23,252 nucleotides of DNA from Candidatus Fermentibacterota bacterium (lineage in GTDB: Bacteria; JAFGKV01), in the NCBI GenBank assembly GCA_030620115.1, contig JAUXFG010000054.1, forward strand, positions 1 through 23,252, given 5' to 3'. Positions 1 to 6,657 of the stretch are shown piece after piece (position 1 is the stretch's first letter; each line of letters starts with the position of its first letter). Under the pieces are notes generated by a model. The model was not told the origin of the DNA. It made no database searches and was given only the letters and a program-made list of their open reading frames with translations. Position numbers and translations under genes: made by a program.

Positions 1-550
1 AACGAGAGCGGGCAACTATCGGCCGGATGAGTCAATAGTCGCGGCCATAAACAAAGGGCTGGCGGCGGAGATTCAGGCGGAGATGGACAGCGCGCTGGTT
101 GAGGTGTCTGACGCGATGCGCGTAGAGCTTGCGATGGTGGCAGAGGAGCTTGGAAGGAGAACCCCAAAGCCGCCCGAAGATGCTGCCGCCTTTCTCTGCC
201 GGATGGTGCGGTCTAGATGGCGATCTATCTGGCAGACTGATCCAAATGCCGACATAAACAAGGTTGCGGCGCCGGTTTTGGAGATCCATGGCTTGGAGCG
301 GCTGGAGTTCATGTATAAGGAGACACGCAGGGCAGCGGCATCGCCGACAGGGAAGGTATGGGAGGCTTTTGGGCGGGCATCAAAGGGGGAGATCACTTGG
401 CACGAGGCAGAGGCGGAGCTTGACAGCCTGTTGCGAGAGCATCCGGAGAACAAGGAACTACTGCGAAATGCCCCTGGAATCAGGGAGATAATTGAGGGGC
501 TCAAGAAGGAAGAAGAAGAGGATGAGGGAGAGGTAGGCGACAGCAACATC
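1..550 (+). repeat. Direct repeat, copy 1 (coding, partner at 1376-1925)
   Basis: This segment aligns base for base with 1376-1925 at a constant offset of 1375 and no indel. Bases 241-315 are identical to 1616-1690 over 75 bp. The left edge of the repeat is cut by the window, so the true repeat may be longer. Confidence 0.9.
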
Positions 551-607
551 GATCTGGGCACATCACATCCGGACGATAGTGACAGCGCAGTGCGAAGTCA
601 GGCTTGA
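2..607 (+). CDS. 3' part of a truncated paralogue of the downstream metalloprotease (5' end outside window)
   Basis: The frame is open from the first codon of the window, so the start lies upstream; the internal ATG at 83 is not a convincing start, because homology to the next gene continues upstream of it. The 201 visible residues are largely helical and charged. The first 183 align without gaps to residues 202-384 of the 774-4406 product, with about 25 differences by my count. After the shared GDSNI this protein passes directly into DLGTSHP, which resembles NLGTSYP about 123 residues further on in the longer protein, and stops 18 residues after the junction. It therefore lacks both the intervening beta-rich segment and the HEXXH domain. 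It may be a degenerated tandem copy or a functional short form. No function can be assigned from the sequence alone. Confidence 0.75.
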   Translation, partial: TRAGNYRPDESIVAAINKGLAAEIQAEMDSALVEVSDAMRVELAMVAEELGRRTPKPPEDAAAFLCRMVRSRWRSIWQTDPNADINKVAAPVLEIHGLERLEFMYKETRRAAASPTGKVWEAFGRASKGEITWHEAEAELDSLLREHPENKELLRNAPGIREIIEGLKKEEEEDEGEVGDSNIDLGTSHPDDSDSAVRSQA

Positions 608-760
608 CTGTGCCATTCCATGTCCTACGTTGCCATGAAGGCGAATTGTCTCCACGTGGTCTTGACGGTCTGGAAGATCCCTGGTGGAGGCTGAACTTTT
701 CTGTGCGCCATCTCGCTTCACCAGGGAGACCATGGATCCGGGGTGAAACATTTTCTCTCG

Positions 761-768
761 AAAGGAGG
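761..768 (+). promoter_or_regulatory. Strong Shine-Dalgarno site of the metalloprotease gene
   Basis: AAAGGAGG lies 5 bases upstream of the ATG at 774 and fixes the start. In the rest of the 166-base leader (608-773) a TTGACG is visible, but it has no good -10 partner, so I do not call a promoter. Confidence 0.8.
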
Positions 769-773
769 CTCAC

Positions 774-3700
774 ATGATGATCATCAAGAGGGTGCCATTG
801 ATTCTTCTCGTCCTGGCCTTGGTGGTGGTCCCCCAAGTTTCCGGTGAGGAGATATTCGGTCCAATTGATGTTGGCGTCGGAATAGCTGCGAAGACTCCTC
901 TCTATGTTGGGGAGGAAGCCGAGTTTGAGGCGACGATTCGCCTATTTCCCGAGTCATCATCGAGCTGTTCTCCAAAAAAACCCTTTGGCATTGCAGTCAT
1001 ATGGACCGACCGCTGGTATCCCAGTGGAGGGACGCAAATCCTTGGTGACGACATAATCTACACTACATTGGATCCGAAAAAGCCGCTTGTCTTTCCTTTT
1101 CGCGTACGGGTCGAGAAAGCTGATATAACAGCAACTTGGATGGTCTACACACGTGTTACTCCTGAGATTAGGCCTTGCCTTGGCGTCAACAGCGACGGAT
1201 CAACCGAGGCTGATATCGATTGGCAGGATCTGGGAAAAGGATGGATCCTTATCGGTTTTGGAGGAACAAGTTGGGGAATCCCAGCAGAGAGCAAAGATGG
1301 CCAACTAGTGACTGCTGCGGAGCTGCAGAAGATGACCGCTGATAGGCAAGCAAGATTCTCGGACAAGCTCGCGGCAACGAGAGCAGGCAGCTATCGTCCG
1401 GATGAGTCAATACTCGCGGCCATAGACCAAGGATTGGCGGAAGAGATGCAAATGGAGATGGACAGCGCGCTGGTAAATGTATCCGACGCGATGCGCGTGG
1501 AGCTTGCGATGGTTGCAGAGGAGCTTGGAAGGAGAACCAAAACACCAGCCGAAGATGCGGCAGCGTTTCTCTGCCGGATGGTGCGGTCTAGATGGCGATC
1601 TATCTGGCGAACTGCTCCAAATGCCGACATAAACAAGGTTGCGGCGCCGGTTTTGGAGATCCATGGCTTGGAGCGGCTGGAGTTCATGTACAGGGAGACA
1701 CGGAGGGTTGCGGCTTCACCCACAGGGAAGGCGTGGGAGGCGTTTGCGCGCGCAGATAAAGGGGAGATGACTTGGGACGAGGCAGAGGCGGAACTTGACA
1801 GCCTGTTGCGAGAGCATCCGGAGGACAAGGAACTACTGCGCAATGCCTCTGGCATCAGGGACATAATCGAGGAGCTCAAGAAGGAAGAAAAAGAGGATGA
1901 AGGAGAGGTCGGCGACAGCAATATCCCGTCCGGGGAAAGAGACGGATGGGTCATTGTTCAGGGGATCTGGAACTATAGAGATCACGCGTATACGAAGGAA
2001 TTCGGGCTCGAATTGAGCACCACGGATCGCCCGGTGCGCAGCGCTGTCACGTATGTACGAGTATATGGACCTGGCGGGCCATATTGGTGGGGCCCATCCC
2101 TCACCTATGAGAACGGATCGTTCACCATATCGGAGTATTGGTGGCTCGATGGGATTGGACTGACCACGTGGATCTGGGCCGAGGGACCCGTCGTTCATCC
2201 TGCAAGCCTCATGCACGTGCGGAATAAGCAAGGCCGCCAGTATAGGTTCGAGGGCAACAGCGGCAACAGCACAGTACCTACTGACATCACCATAAATCTT
2301 GGCACCTCATATCCGGAGGGCGACAGCACTGCTGCTATGAATATCTACGATGTTCTCTTTCAGGGATGGACCAAGATCCCAGGAAACAAACCGTGGGCGC
2401 ATGACCTAAAGGTTTTCTGGGAGCCGGGATATATGCCACCCGATTCTGTAACAGCCTATTATCCCGACACGGAAACAATCCACCTCATTGGAGCAATTCC
2501 AAAAACAGACGAGTGGGATGATGACGTAATCCTTCATGAGATGGGTCACTGGTTACATGACATCTATGGCATCATTCCCGCAAATAGAGTTGGGAAACAC
2601 AAATGGACCCATGCCTATCCGCGTGTAGATCAGAGAGGAACAGCCTACACTGAAGGCTGGGCCACCTTCTACGCGGCCTATGCGGAGAGCGGATACGTCC
2701 TCAATCCCTCGCTTCAGCAGCACTTTGTTAACACGTACGGGGGGTTAGGTGGCAATAGAAGATCCTACTATGCTTGTGTTGAAGATCCTTGGGATCATAA
2801 TAAGGCACCTAGAGATAGCGTCACCAAACTTGAATGGGGAAACTATAATGAGGGATCGGTATGCGCCGCACTCTGGGATATCTACGATGGTAATAACGAA
2901 CCATATGATCTGGCGAATTGTCCTGAACATTATGATCCGTTGCGGGATAACTTGACGAATGGCATCTTGAATATATGGAAAACCTTCGCCGATGACTGGT
3001 TTGAGATCGATACCTTCTCTTTCTTCCTGCTGCGATGGTTTGAGCGCGGGTACGGCCACATGGATGAAATCAGTGAGATCGCGCAGCATTATGGTTGTGC
3101 GAGGAATCTTCGGGCCGATCACATCGATTCATTTCATAATCGCAAAGACACTCACTGGGTGAAAGTGCAGCCGGGGCAGAATCAAGAGTATGATACAACG
3201 CTGAGACTGACGAATCACAATGATGTGAGCCCGGAATCATTCGAAATCAGTGAGAGCATCCCATGGTTGGAGGTGGAACCGCTGACCGGCACGATTCCGG
3301 CAGTAGCCGATCCCGGCTCGGGCACAGCGGATCTGACAGTGACAGTGAATTCTGCTGGGCTTTCAGTAGGGGAACATACTGGTACTATTACGATTACGAA
3401 TACTGGAAGTAACCGGTGTACTCTCCAGATGCCCGTTCAAATGATAGTCCTTGATACCTTTGCTGCGATAGGTAGTGTTGTCGCACGAGGTGGGAGATCC
3501 GCGCTCGAGGATGCAGTTGTGGAAGCGTGGGAAGGAGGATGGCCTGAGGGCTCTGTGGTTGCACGAGACACAACAGATTCAGATGGTGTATTTGTGCTTG
3601 AGGCTTCGGAGGGGACCTATGACATCCGTGCCTATTGCGACGCTTACTTTCCTACATTGCTCACCGATCAGAACTGCCCCTCCATGGGCATCACCATCTT

Positions 3701-4406
3701 CTTGGACGAGCATGCATCACCGGAGATCTCAAGCCTCACGTGTTCATTTGTAGGCTATTCAAGCACACTCCAAGGCGTAGCTCTTCAGCCTGGCGATGTG
3801 ATAACTGCGAGCGATCCGGATGGCATCATATGTGGAGTCACTTCGGTTACTGCTCCTGGCGCTTATGGACCATTGGTCGTCTATGGCGACGATCCTGCGA
3901 CATCGGAAGTCGATGAGGGAGCAATTGAGGGCGATACTCTGATCTTCCGTGTCAACAACCTGGTTGCTGAGCCTCAAGGTCCAGGATCGCCAGTATGGAC
4001 GAATGGCGGATCGTCGATTCAGGTGGAGCTTGCCGCAATGGACGGTGCACCAAACACGCCGGAGGCCGTAGTGATCTATTCAGATAGTATCGGCACTTAT
4101 CTTTCCTGGTGGCCGGTATTCGAAGACGTCTATGGCAATGAGGAGGAAACCATATATTATCTGGTCTATAGGTCTCAGAACGCATTCCTTGACATCTCTG
4201 GCCTCTCGCCATTTGGCTATGGCGATGAATACGGGTATGAAGACTACGATGGCGGCGCAGGAAACGCTGAAGACAACTACTACTACATCGTAACGGTCAA
4301 AGATCACCTTGGTCAGGAATCGACTCCATCCGAGACATTGGGGGAGTTTGATTTCTCGTTGGGGTCGCGGGGCGAATCGGAAAGCAGGAGACGCCAACCC
4401 GAATAG
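774..4406 (+). CDS. Secreted multidomain zinc metalloprotease-like protein
   Basis: The 1210-residue product starts with a Sec signal peptide (about residues 1-24: MMIIKR, a hydrophobic core, then VSGEE). Reading along it: a beta-rich Ig-like region (about 25-185); a charged helical region (about 186-384) that is duplicated in the upstream gene; a beta-rich segment (385-507); and a catalytic-type region with HEMGH at 588-592. A glutamate in YTEGWATF at residue 627 is a plausible third zinc ligand of gluzincin type. A BACON/Ig-like domain follows at about 811-893 (IPWLEVEPLTGTI), then a carboxypeptidase-regulatory-like domain at about 897-980, and an FN3-like C-terminal domain at about 1080-1190. 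The tail GESESRRRQPE is not a recognisable sorting signal. HEXXH plus a downstream E supports metallopeptidase chemistry. Substrate and exact peptidase family are unknown. An adhesive or carbohydrate-bound extracellular protease is my inference. Confidence 0.8.
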   Translation: MMIIKRVPLILLVLALVVVPQVSGEEIFGPIDVGVGIAAKTPLYVGEEAEFEATIRLFPESSSSCSPKKPFGIAVIWTDRWYPSGGTQILGDDIIYTTLDPKKPLVFPFRVRVEKADITATWMVYTRVTPEIRPCLGVNSDGSTEADIDWQDLGKGWILIGFGGTSWGIPAESKDGQLVTAAELQKMTADRQARFSDKLAATRAGSYRPDESILAAIDQGLAEEMQMEMDSALVNVSDAMRVELAMVAEELGRRTKTPAEDAAAFLCRMVRSRWRSIWRTAPNADINKVAAPVLEIHGLERLEFMYRETRRVAASPTGKAWEAFARADKGEMTWDEAEAELDSLLREHPEDKELLRNASGIRDIIEELKKEEKEDEGEVGDSNIPSGERDGWVIVQGIWNYRDHAYTKEFGLELSTTDRPVRSAVTYVRVYGPGGPYWWGPSLTYENGSFTISEYWWLDGIGLTTWIWAEGPVVHPASLMHVRNKQGRQYRFEGNSGNSTVPTDITINLGTSYPEGDSTAAMNIYDVLFQGWTKIPGNKPWAHDLKVFWEPGYMPPDSVTAYYPDTETIHLIGAIPKTDEWDDDVILHEMGHWLHDIYGIIPANRVGKHKWTHAYPRVDQRGTAYTEGWATFYAAYAESGYVLNPSLQQHFVNTYGGLGGNRRSYYACVEDPWDHNKAPRDSVTKLEWGNYNEGSVCAALWDIYDGNNEPYDLANCPEHYDPLRDNLTNGILNIWKTFADDWFEIDTFSFFLLRWFERGYGHMDEISEIAQHYGCARNLRADHIDSFHNRKDTHWVKVQPGQNQEYDTTLRLTNHNDVSPESFEISESIPWLEVEPLTGTIPAVADPGSGTADLTVTVNSAGLSVGEHTGTITITNTGSNRCTLQMPVQMIVLDTFAAIGSVVARGGRSALEDAVVEAWEGGWPEGSVVARDTTDSDGVFVLEASEGTYDIRAYCDAYFPTLLTDQNCPSMGITIFLDEHASPEISSLTCSFVGYSSTLQGVALQPGDVITASDPDGIICGVTSVTAPGAYGPLVVYGDDPATSEVDEGAIEGDTLIFRVNNLVAEPQGPGSPVWTNGGSSIQVELAAMDGAPNTPEAVVIYSDSIGTYLSWWPVFEDVYGNEEETIYYLVYRSQNAFLDISGLSPFGYGDEYGYEDYDGGAGNAEDNYYYIVTVKDHLGQESTPSETLGEFDFSLGSRGESESRRRQPE
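1376..1925 (+). repeat. Direct repeat, copy 2 (inside the metalloprotease gene)
   Basis: This is the second copy of the 550-bp repeat and encodes residues 202-384 of the 1210-residue protein. Homology stops at 1925 and resumes at 2295, so 369 bp (exactly 123 codons) are absent from copy 1 at the matching junction. Confidence 0.9.
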
Positions 4407-4411
4407 GCACA

Positions 4412-4436
4412 GATTGCCGGTTGGCAAGCGGCAATC
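4412..4436 (+). terminator. Stem-loop just after the metalloprotease stop, possible terminator
   Basis: GATTGCCG (4412-4419) pairs perfectly with CGGCAATC (4429-4436) around a 9-base loop, five bases after the stop codon. Only a weak pyrimidine stretch follows, not a T-run, so intrinsic termination is possible rather than clear. Confidence 0.45.
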
Positions 4437-4530
4437 ATCCTTCCCTGGCAACGACGATTAGAATTCTGCTTTTCCGTGGGCCTCCCTTGCCGCGCAGTAG
4501 GAGTCTTGAGGAGCGATGAAGTGATGAAAC

Positions 4531-4566
4531 AAATCTCTAGTAAATCCATGGATTTACTAGAGATTT
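4531..4566. repeat. 36-bp perfect palindrome in the convergent spacer
   Basis: The 18-base half AAATCTCTAGTAAATCCA is followed directly by its reverse complement, with no spacer and no mismatch. The centre is CCATGG at 4546-4551. It lies between two convergent genes and has no T-run. It could form a cruciform, act as a bidirectional RNA hairpin, or be a protein-binding site or the footprint of a mobile repeat. The rest of 4407-4671 holds the hairpin above and a short near-tandem run (CTCTGAAC, CTTTGAAC, CCGTGAAT) near 4646-4669, and no gene that I can support. Confidence 0.85.
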
Positions 4567-4671
4567 ATCATGGCGGGTCTATGCGGCCTCACAACGCGTT
4601 CTGCCGGTCTGCGGCGAATCAGAGAGGCAGAGCGCCCTGGCGAACCTCTGAACCTTTGAACCCGTGAATGG

Positions 4672-5868
4672 TTACAGGAATCCCGACAAGCGGGTTGCGA
4701 GGAAGTGGGAGTTCTTGGCTAGGTCGTATCCTCGTTCGATCCGCGCGCGACCTCTCCTGCAAAGAGAAGCACGCAGATGTGTATCGGTCATGAGCCGTGA
4801 AAGCGCGTCTGCCAGCGCGGCTGGGTCTTCAGGAGACACCAGGAGTCCCGCGCCACCACCGAGGAGCTCGGGGATGCCGCTCACGGTGGTGGATACAGAA
4901 GGTATGCCGCAGGCGAGGGCTTCCATGAGCACGACAGGAATGCCATCCATGTTTCCGGCACGGTCTTTCCTGGAGGCGAGCGCGAATATGTGCGCTTGAT
5001 GGATGAGGGAGATGACCTCGTTCTCTGTGAGAGGCCCGAGGAAATCGACCTGATTTTGTATCCCGAGACGAATCGCCAATTGCCTGAGACTATTCTCTCC
5101 GGGACCTGTACCGGCAATGGAGAGAGTCCACCGGTTATTCGGCAGCCGAGCCACCGCATGCAACAGCACATCCATGCCCTTGATGTCAACCAATCGCCCC
5201 ACTGAGACGATGTGTACCGGCTTGTCCACGGAGACTAAGGGGGGAGCATACGCGAGCTTCGAGAGATCAACGCCCACGCGAAGCACCTCGATCTTGGATT
5301 GTGATGTGGCCGCAGCAATGGAAGAGAGGTATTGGCGGTTGAAACGACTGATGGTCCTGACCCAGGCTGCCTGATCGATGCGCCGGCTCAGCTCGGCGGC
5401 TGGAGGGAGAAAAACGTCATGCGCGTGGGCGGTGGCGCTGAATGAGCGCCCCAGAAGGCGAGCCATTGTCTGTGCGGCCGCGGCAGGGGAAGAGAGGAAA
5501 TGCGCGTGGAAATGAGCGGGTGGATCATGAACGGCTAGCCGTGCGAGATGGAGGGCGCCAAAACTCGCATGACGGGCCTCGGCTTCGCCGGCATCTCGGA
5601 TCGCTAAATATGTTGTCAGGGGTTTTCTGGTCAGCCAGTAGGCCAATGCCGTGCAGATAAACCAACGCCGGTTCGATTCAGGCAAGTAATAGACAGGCAC
5701 ACGGAGCAACTTCGTGGCAGGATGCGCGATGGCATCCGGGTTCGGTGCGAAGGCATAGATAGAAAGCTCCAAGCCCATCTCGGAAAGGGCGATTAGCTCC
5801 CTGTGGATAAACGTCTCCGAAAGCACGGGATAACGGGCCAAGACATAACCTATATGGGCAGGCATCAT
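4672..5868 (-). CDS. Family 4 (GT-B fold) glycosyltransferase, WcaL-like
   Basis: This is a cytoplasmic or membrane-associated transferase of nucleotide-sugar-derived residues in surface polysaccharide synthesis. The N-terminus HIGYVLARYPVLSETFI is typical of WcaL/colanic-acid-type GT4 enzymes. The C-terminal Rossmann half shows VSVGRLVDIKGMDVLL, LSIAGTGPGE and DGIPVVLMEALACGIPSV ending in SGIPEL. The usual E-x7-E pair is present as D-x7-E. The frame is open to a GTG at 5913, but the added residues (MTRICVFDEDESNGV) do not look like the family and have no clear ribosome site. I prefer the ATG at 5868 (or 5865), preceded by a weak GAGAG, giving about 399 residues. It reads in the same direction as the glycan cluster upstream but is separated from it by a repeat-filled gap, so it may have its own promoter. 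Donor and acceptor sugars cannot be read from the sequence. Confidence 0.88.
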   Translation of the reverse strand: MMPAHIGYVLARYPVLSETFIHRELIALSEMGLELSIYAFAPNPDAIAHPATKLLRVPVYYLPESNRRWFICTALAYWLTRKPLTTYLAIRDAGEAEARHASFGALHLARLAVHDPPAHFHAHFLSSPAAAAQTMARLLGRSFSATAHAHDVFLPPAAELSRRIDQAAWVRTISRFNRQYLSSIAAATSQSKIEVLRVGVDLSKLAYAPPLVSVDKPVHIVSVGRLVDIKGMDVLLHAVARLPNNRWTLSIAGTGPGENSLRQLAIRLGIQNQVDFLGPLTENEVISLIHQAHIFALASRKDRAGNMDGIPVVLMEALACGIPSVSTTVSGIPELLGGGAGLLVSPEDPAALADALSRLMTDTHLRASLCRRGRARIERGYDLAKNSHFLATRLSGFL

Positions 5869-6019
5869 TACACCATTGCTCTCGTCTTCATCAAACACGC
5901 AGATTCGCGTCACTGAGGGCCATGTGCTTGTTTCTCAATTCGATTCCGATCCCGATGCCGCATACTCAAGAAGTCTGTCTTCAGGATCATACTTCCGTTC
6001 TGTCCTTTTCTCTGTTTCG

Positions 6020-6045
6020 ATGAATCCGCCAGCTGGCGGATTCAT
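6020..6045. repeat. 26-bp perfect palindrome
   Basis: ATGAATCCGCCAG is followed directly by its reverse complement, with no loop and no mismatch. A C-rich stretch follows on the plus strand. It could be a dispersed-repeat unit or a transcript hairpin. It lies upstream of the GT4 gene. Confidence 0.8.
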
Positions 6046-6083
6046 TCCCCCATTCCATCATTCAACTCCCCTCATCCCCTCCC

Positions 6084-6184
6084 AGATTCTTCGGTCGCTC
6101 TGCTCCCTCAGAATGACACGCATTCACGCACACGTTTTGGCACTACCCCTGTCATTCTGAGCGACTGCAAGAAGCGAAGAATCT
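6084..6184 (-). repeat. 101-bp palindromic element, copy 1
   Basis: The outer arms are AGATTCTTCG and its complement at the right end. The inner arms contain CTCAGAATGACA and TGTCATTCTGAG, around a variable centre. The reverse complement of this segment matches 8847-8947 over the same 101-bp length, including the asymmetric arm parts (GCTTCTTGCAGTCG and GAGCGACCG). The TCATTCTGAG...GAAGAATC core is a common dispersed sequence in bacterial and metagenomic contigs. Confidence 0.85.
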
Positions 6185-6276
6185 CTCCTTGCTCCATCAT
6201 CTCAACGCTGCACGCTCTCTTCTTCCCATCTCCATTCCATCTCTGGGGGGACGCGCTCCATCGAGCATCAATGGCC

Positions 6277-6302
6277 ATGACGGAGCATGGCCCTCCATCA
6301 TC
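6277..6302 (+). repeat. 26-bp dispersed repeat, inverted copy at the window end
   Basis: ATGACGGAGCATGGCCCTCC and the next six bases are the exact reverse complement of 23227-23252. The neighbouring 6195-6228 also resembles 23208-23236 in inverted orientation, so a longer repeat unit is likely. Confidence 0.85.
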
Positions 6303-6312
6303 CTCATTTCGA

Positions 6313-6335
6313 CGTTGAATGTTGGATGTTGGGCG
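6313..6335 (-). repeat. Short ATC/GAAC-type dispersed repeat
   Basis: On the minus strand this reads as near-tandem AACATCCAACATTCAACG. It belongs to the same class as AACATCGAACATCGAACG at 13209-13233. Both lie in the repeat-rich spacers. Confidence 0.65.
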
Positions 6336-6373
6336 TTTGGCCCAGGTCAATCCGATTTTCTCCTTCATGTCTC

Positions 6374-6466
6374 GCCCTGTCAGGGCTGAGGGCATTTTCT
6401 TTCCGTGCCCCAGGGTTGCACCCTATCGGGCTTGCCCTGGGCTAGTATGTGAAGCCCCTTCGGGGC
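6374..6466. repeat. Three-hairpin repeat unit
   Basis: Three self-complementary units lie in a row: GCCCTG/CAGGGC with a 1-base centre (6374-6386), CCCAGGG/CCCTGGG (6409-6415 with 6435-6441), and GCCCC/GGGGC around TTC (6454-6466). The order and motifs resemble a dispersed repeat seen in many environmental bacterial genomes. No gene is evident. Confidence 0.65.
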
Positions 6467-6509
6467 ACAATGGCAGCACATTTCCAGAAGATCAAAGCGT
6501 TGGGTTTCG

Positions 6510-6573
6510 TCTCAAATGTCCCCCGGTGTCATGTGTGTCCGAGTGTCAGCTTTCGCAAAGGGGGACTTTGAGA
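6510..6573. repeat. Long inverted repeat downstream of the DUF2723 gene
   Basis: TCTCAAATGTCCCCC (6510-6524) pairs with GGGGGACTTTGAGA (6560-6573), apart from one bulged base. It lies 85 bp past the stop of the DUF2723 gene (minus strand) and could end or stabilise that transcript, but there is no T-run on either side. Confidence 0.6.
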
Positions 6574-6657
6574 TCTTTAGTGGCTCAAGCCATTCAGTCT
6601 TAGCGAATTGAATTTGTGAGACATCCGGGTGAGAAAGTAGCTCTTGCTGGTGGCGCG

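Larger units (their letters stand above)
5914..6657. other. 744-bp non-coding mosaic of dispersed repeats
   Basis: I find no credible gene here. The stretch is built from separate repeat units annotated individually: a 26-bp palindrome, a 101-bp palindromic element, a 26-bp sequence repeated at the window end, an ATC/GAAC-type short repeat, a stem-loop cluster and a long inverted repeat at 6510-6573. Open frames within it (for example on the minus strand at 6108-6395) only translate these repeats. C-rich runs around 6046-6083 resemble, on the other strand, the G-rich tract at 23144-23203. Confidence 0.8.

Noticed and set aside
73-561. Minus-strand open frame over the truncated paralogue, with a matching one at 1391-1954
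   Set aside because: Both are antisense shadows of the duplicated coding segment. They are similar to each other only because the sense copies are duplicates.
6108-6395. 95-codon minus-strand open frame in the large spacer
   Set aside because: Its residues (SNIQRRNE, ILRFLQSLRMTG) are direct translations of dispersed repeats; it has no ribosome site or family resemblance.
5914-6657. CRISPR array or RNA gene in the repeat-rich spacer
   Set aside because: The repeats are palindromic, of different families and irregularly spaced; there are no uniform repeat-spacer units and no tRNA or rRNA-like structure.
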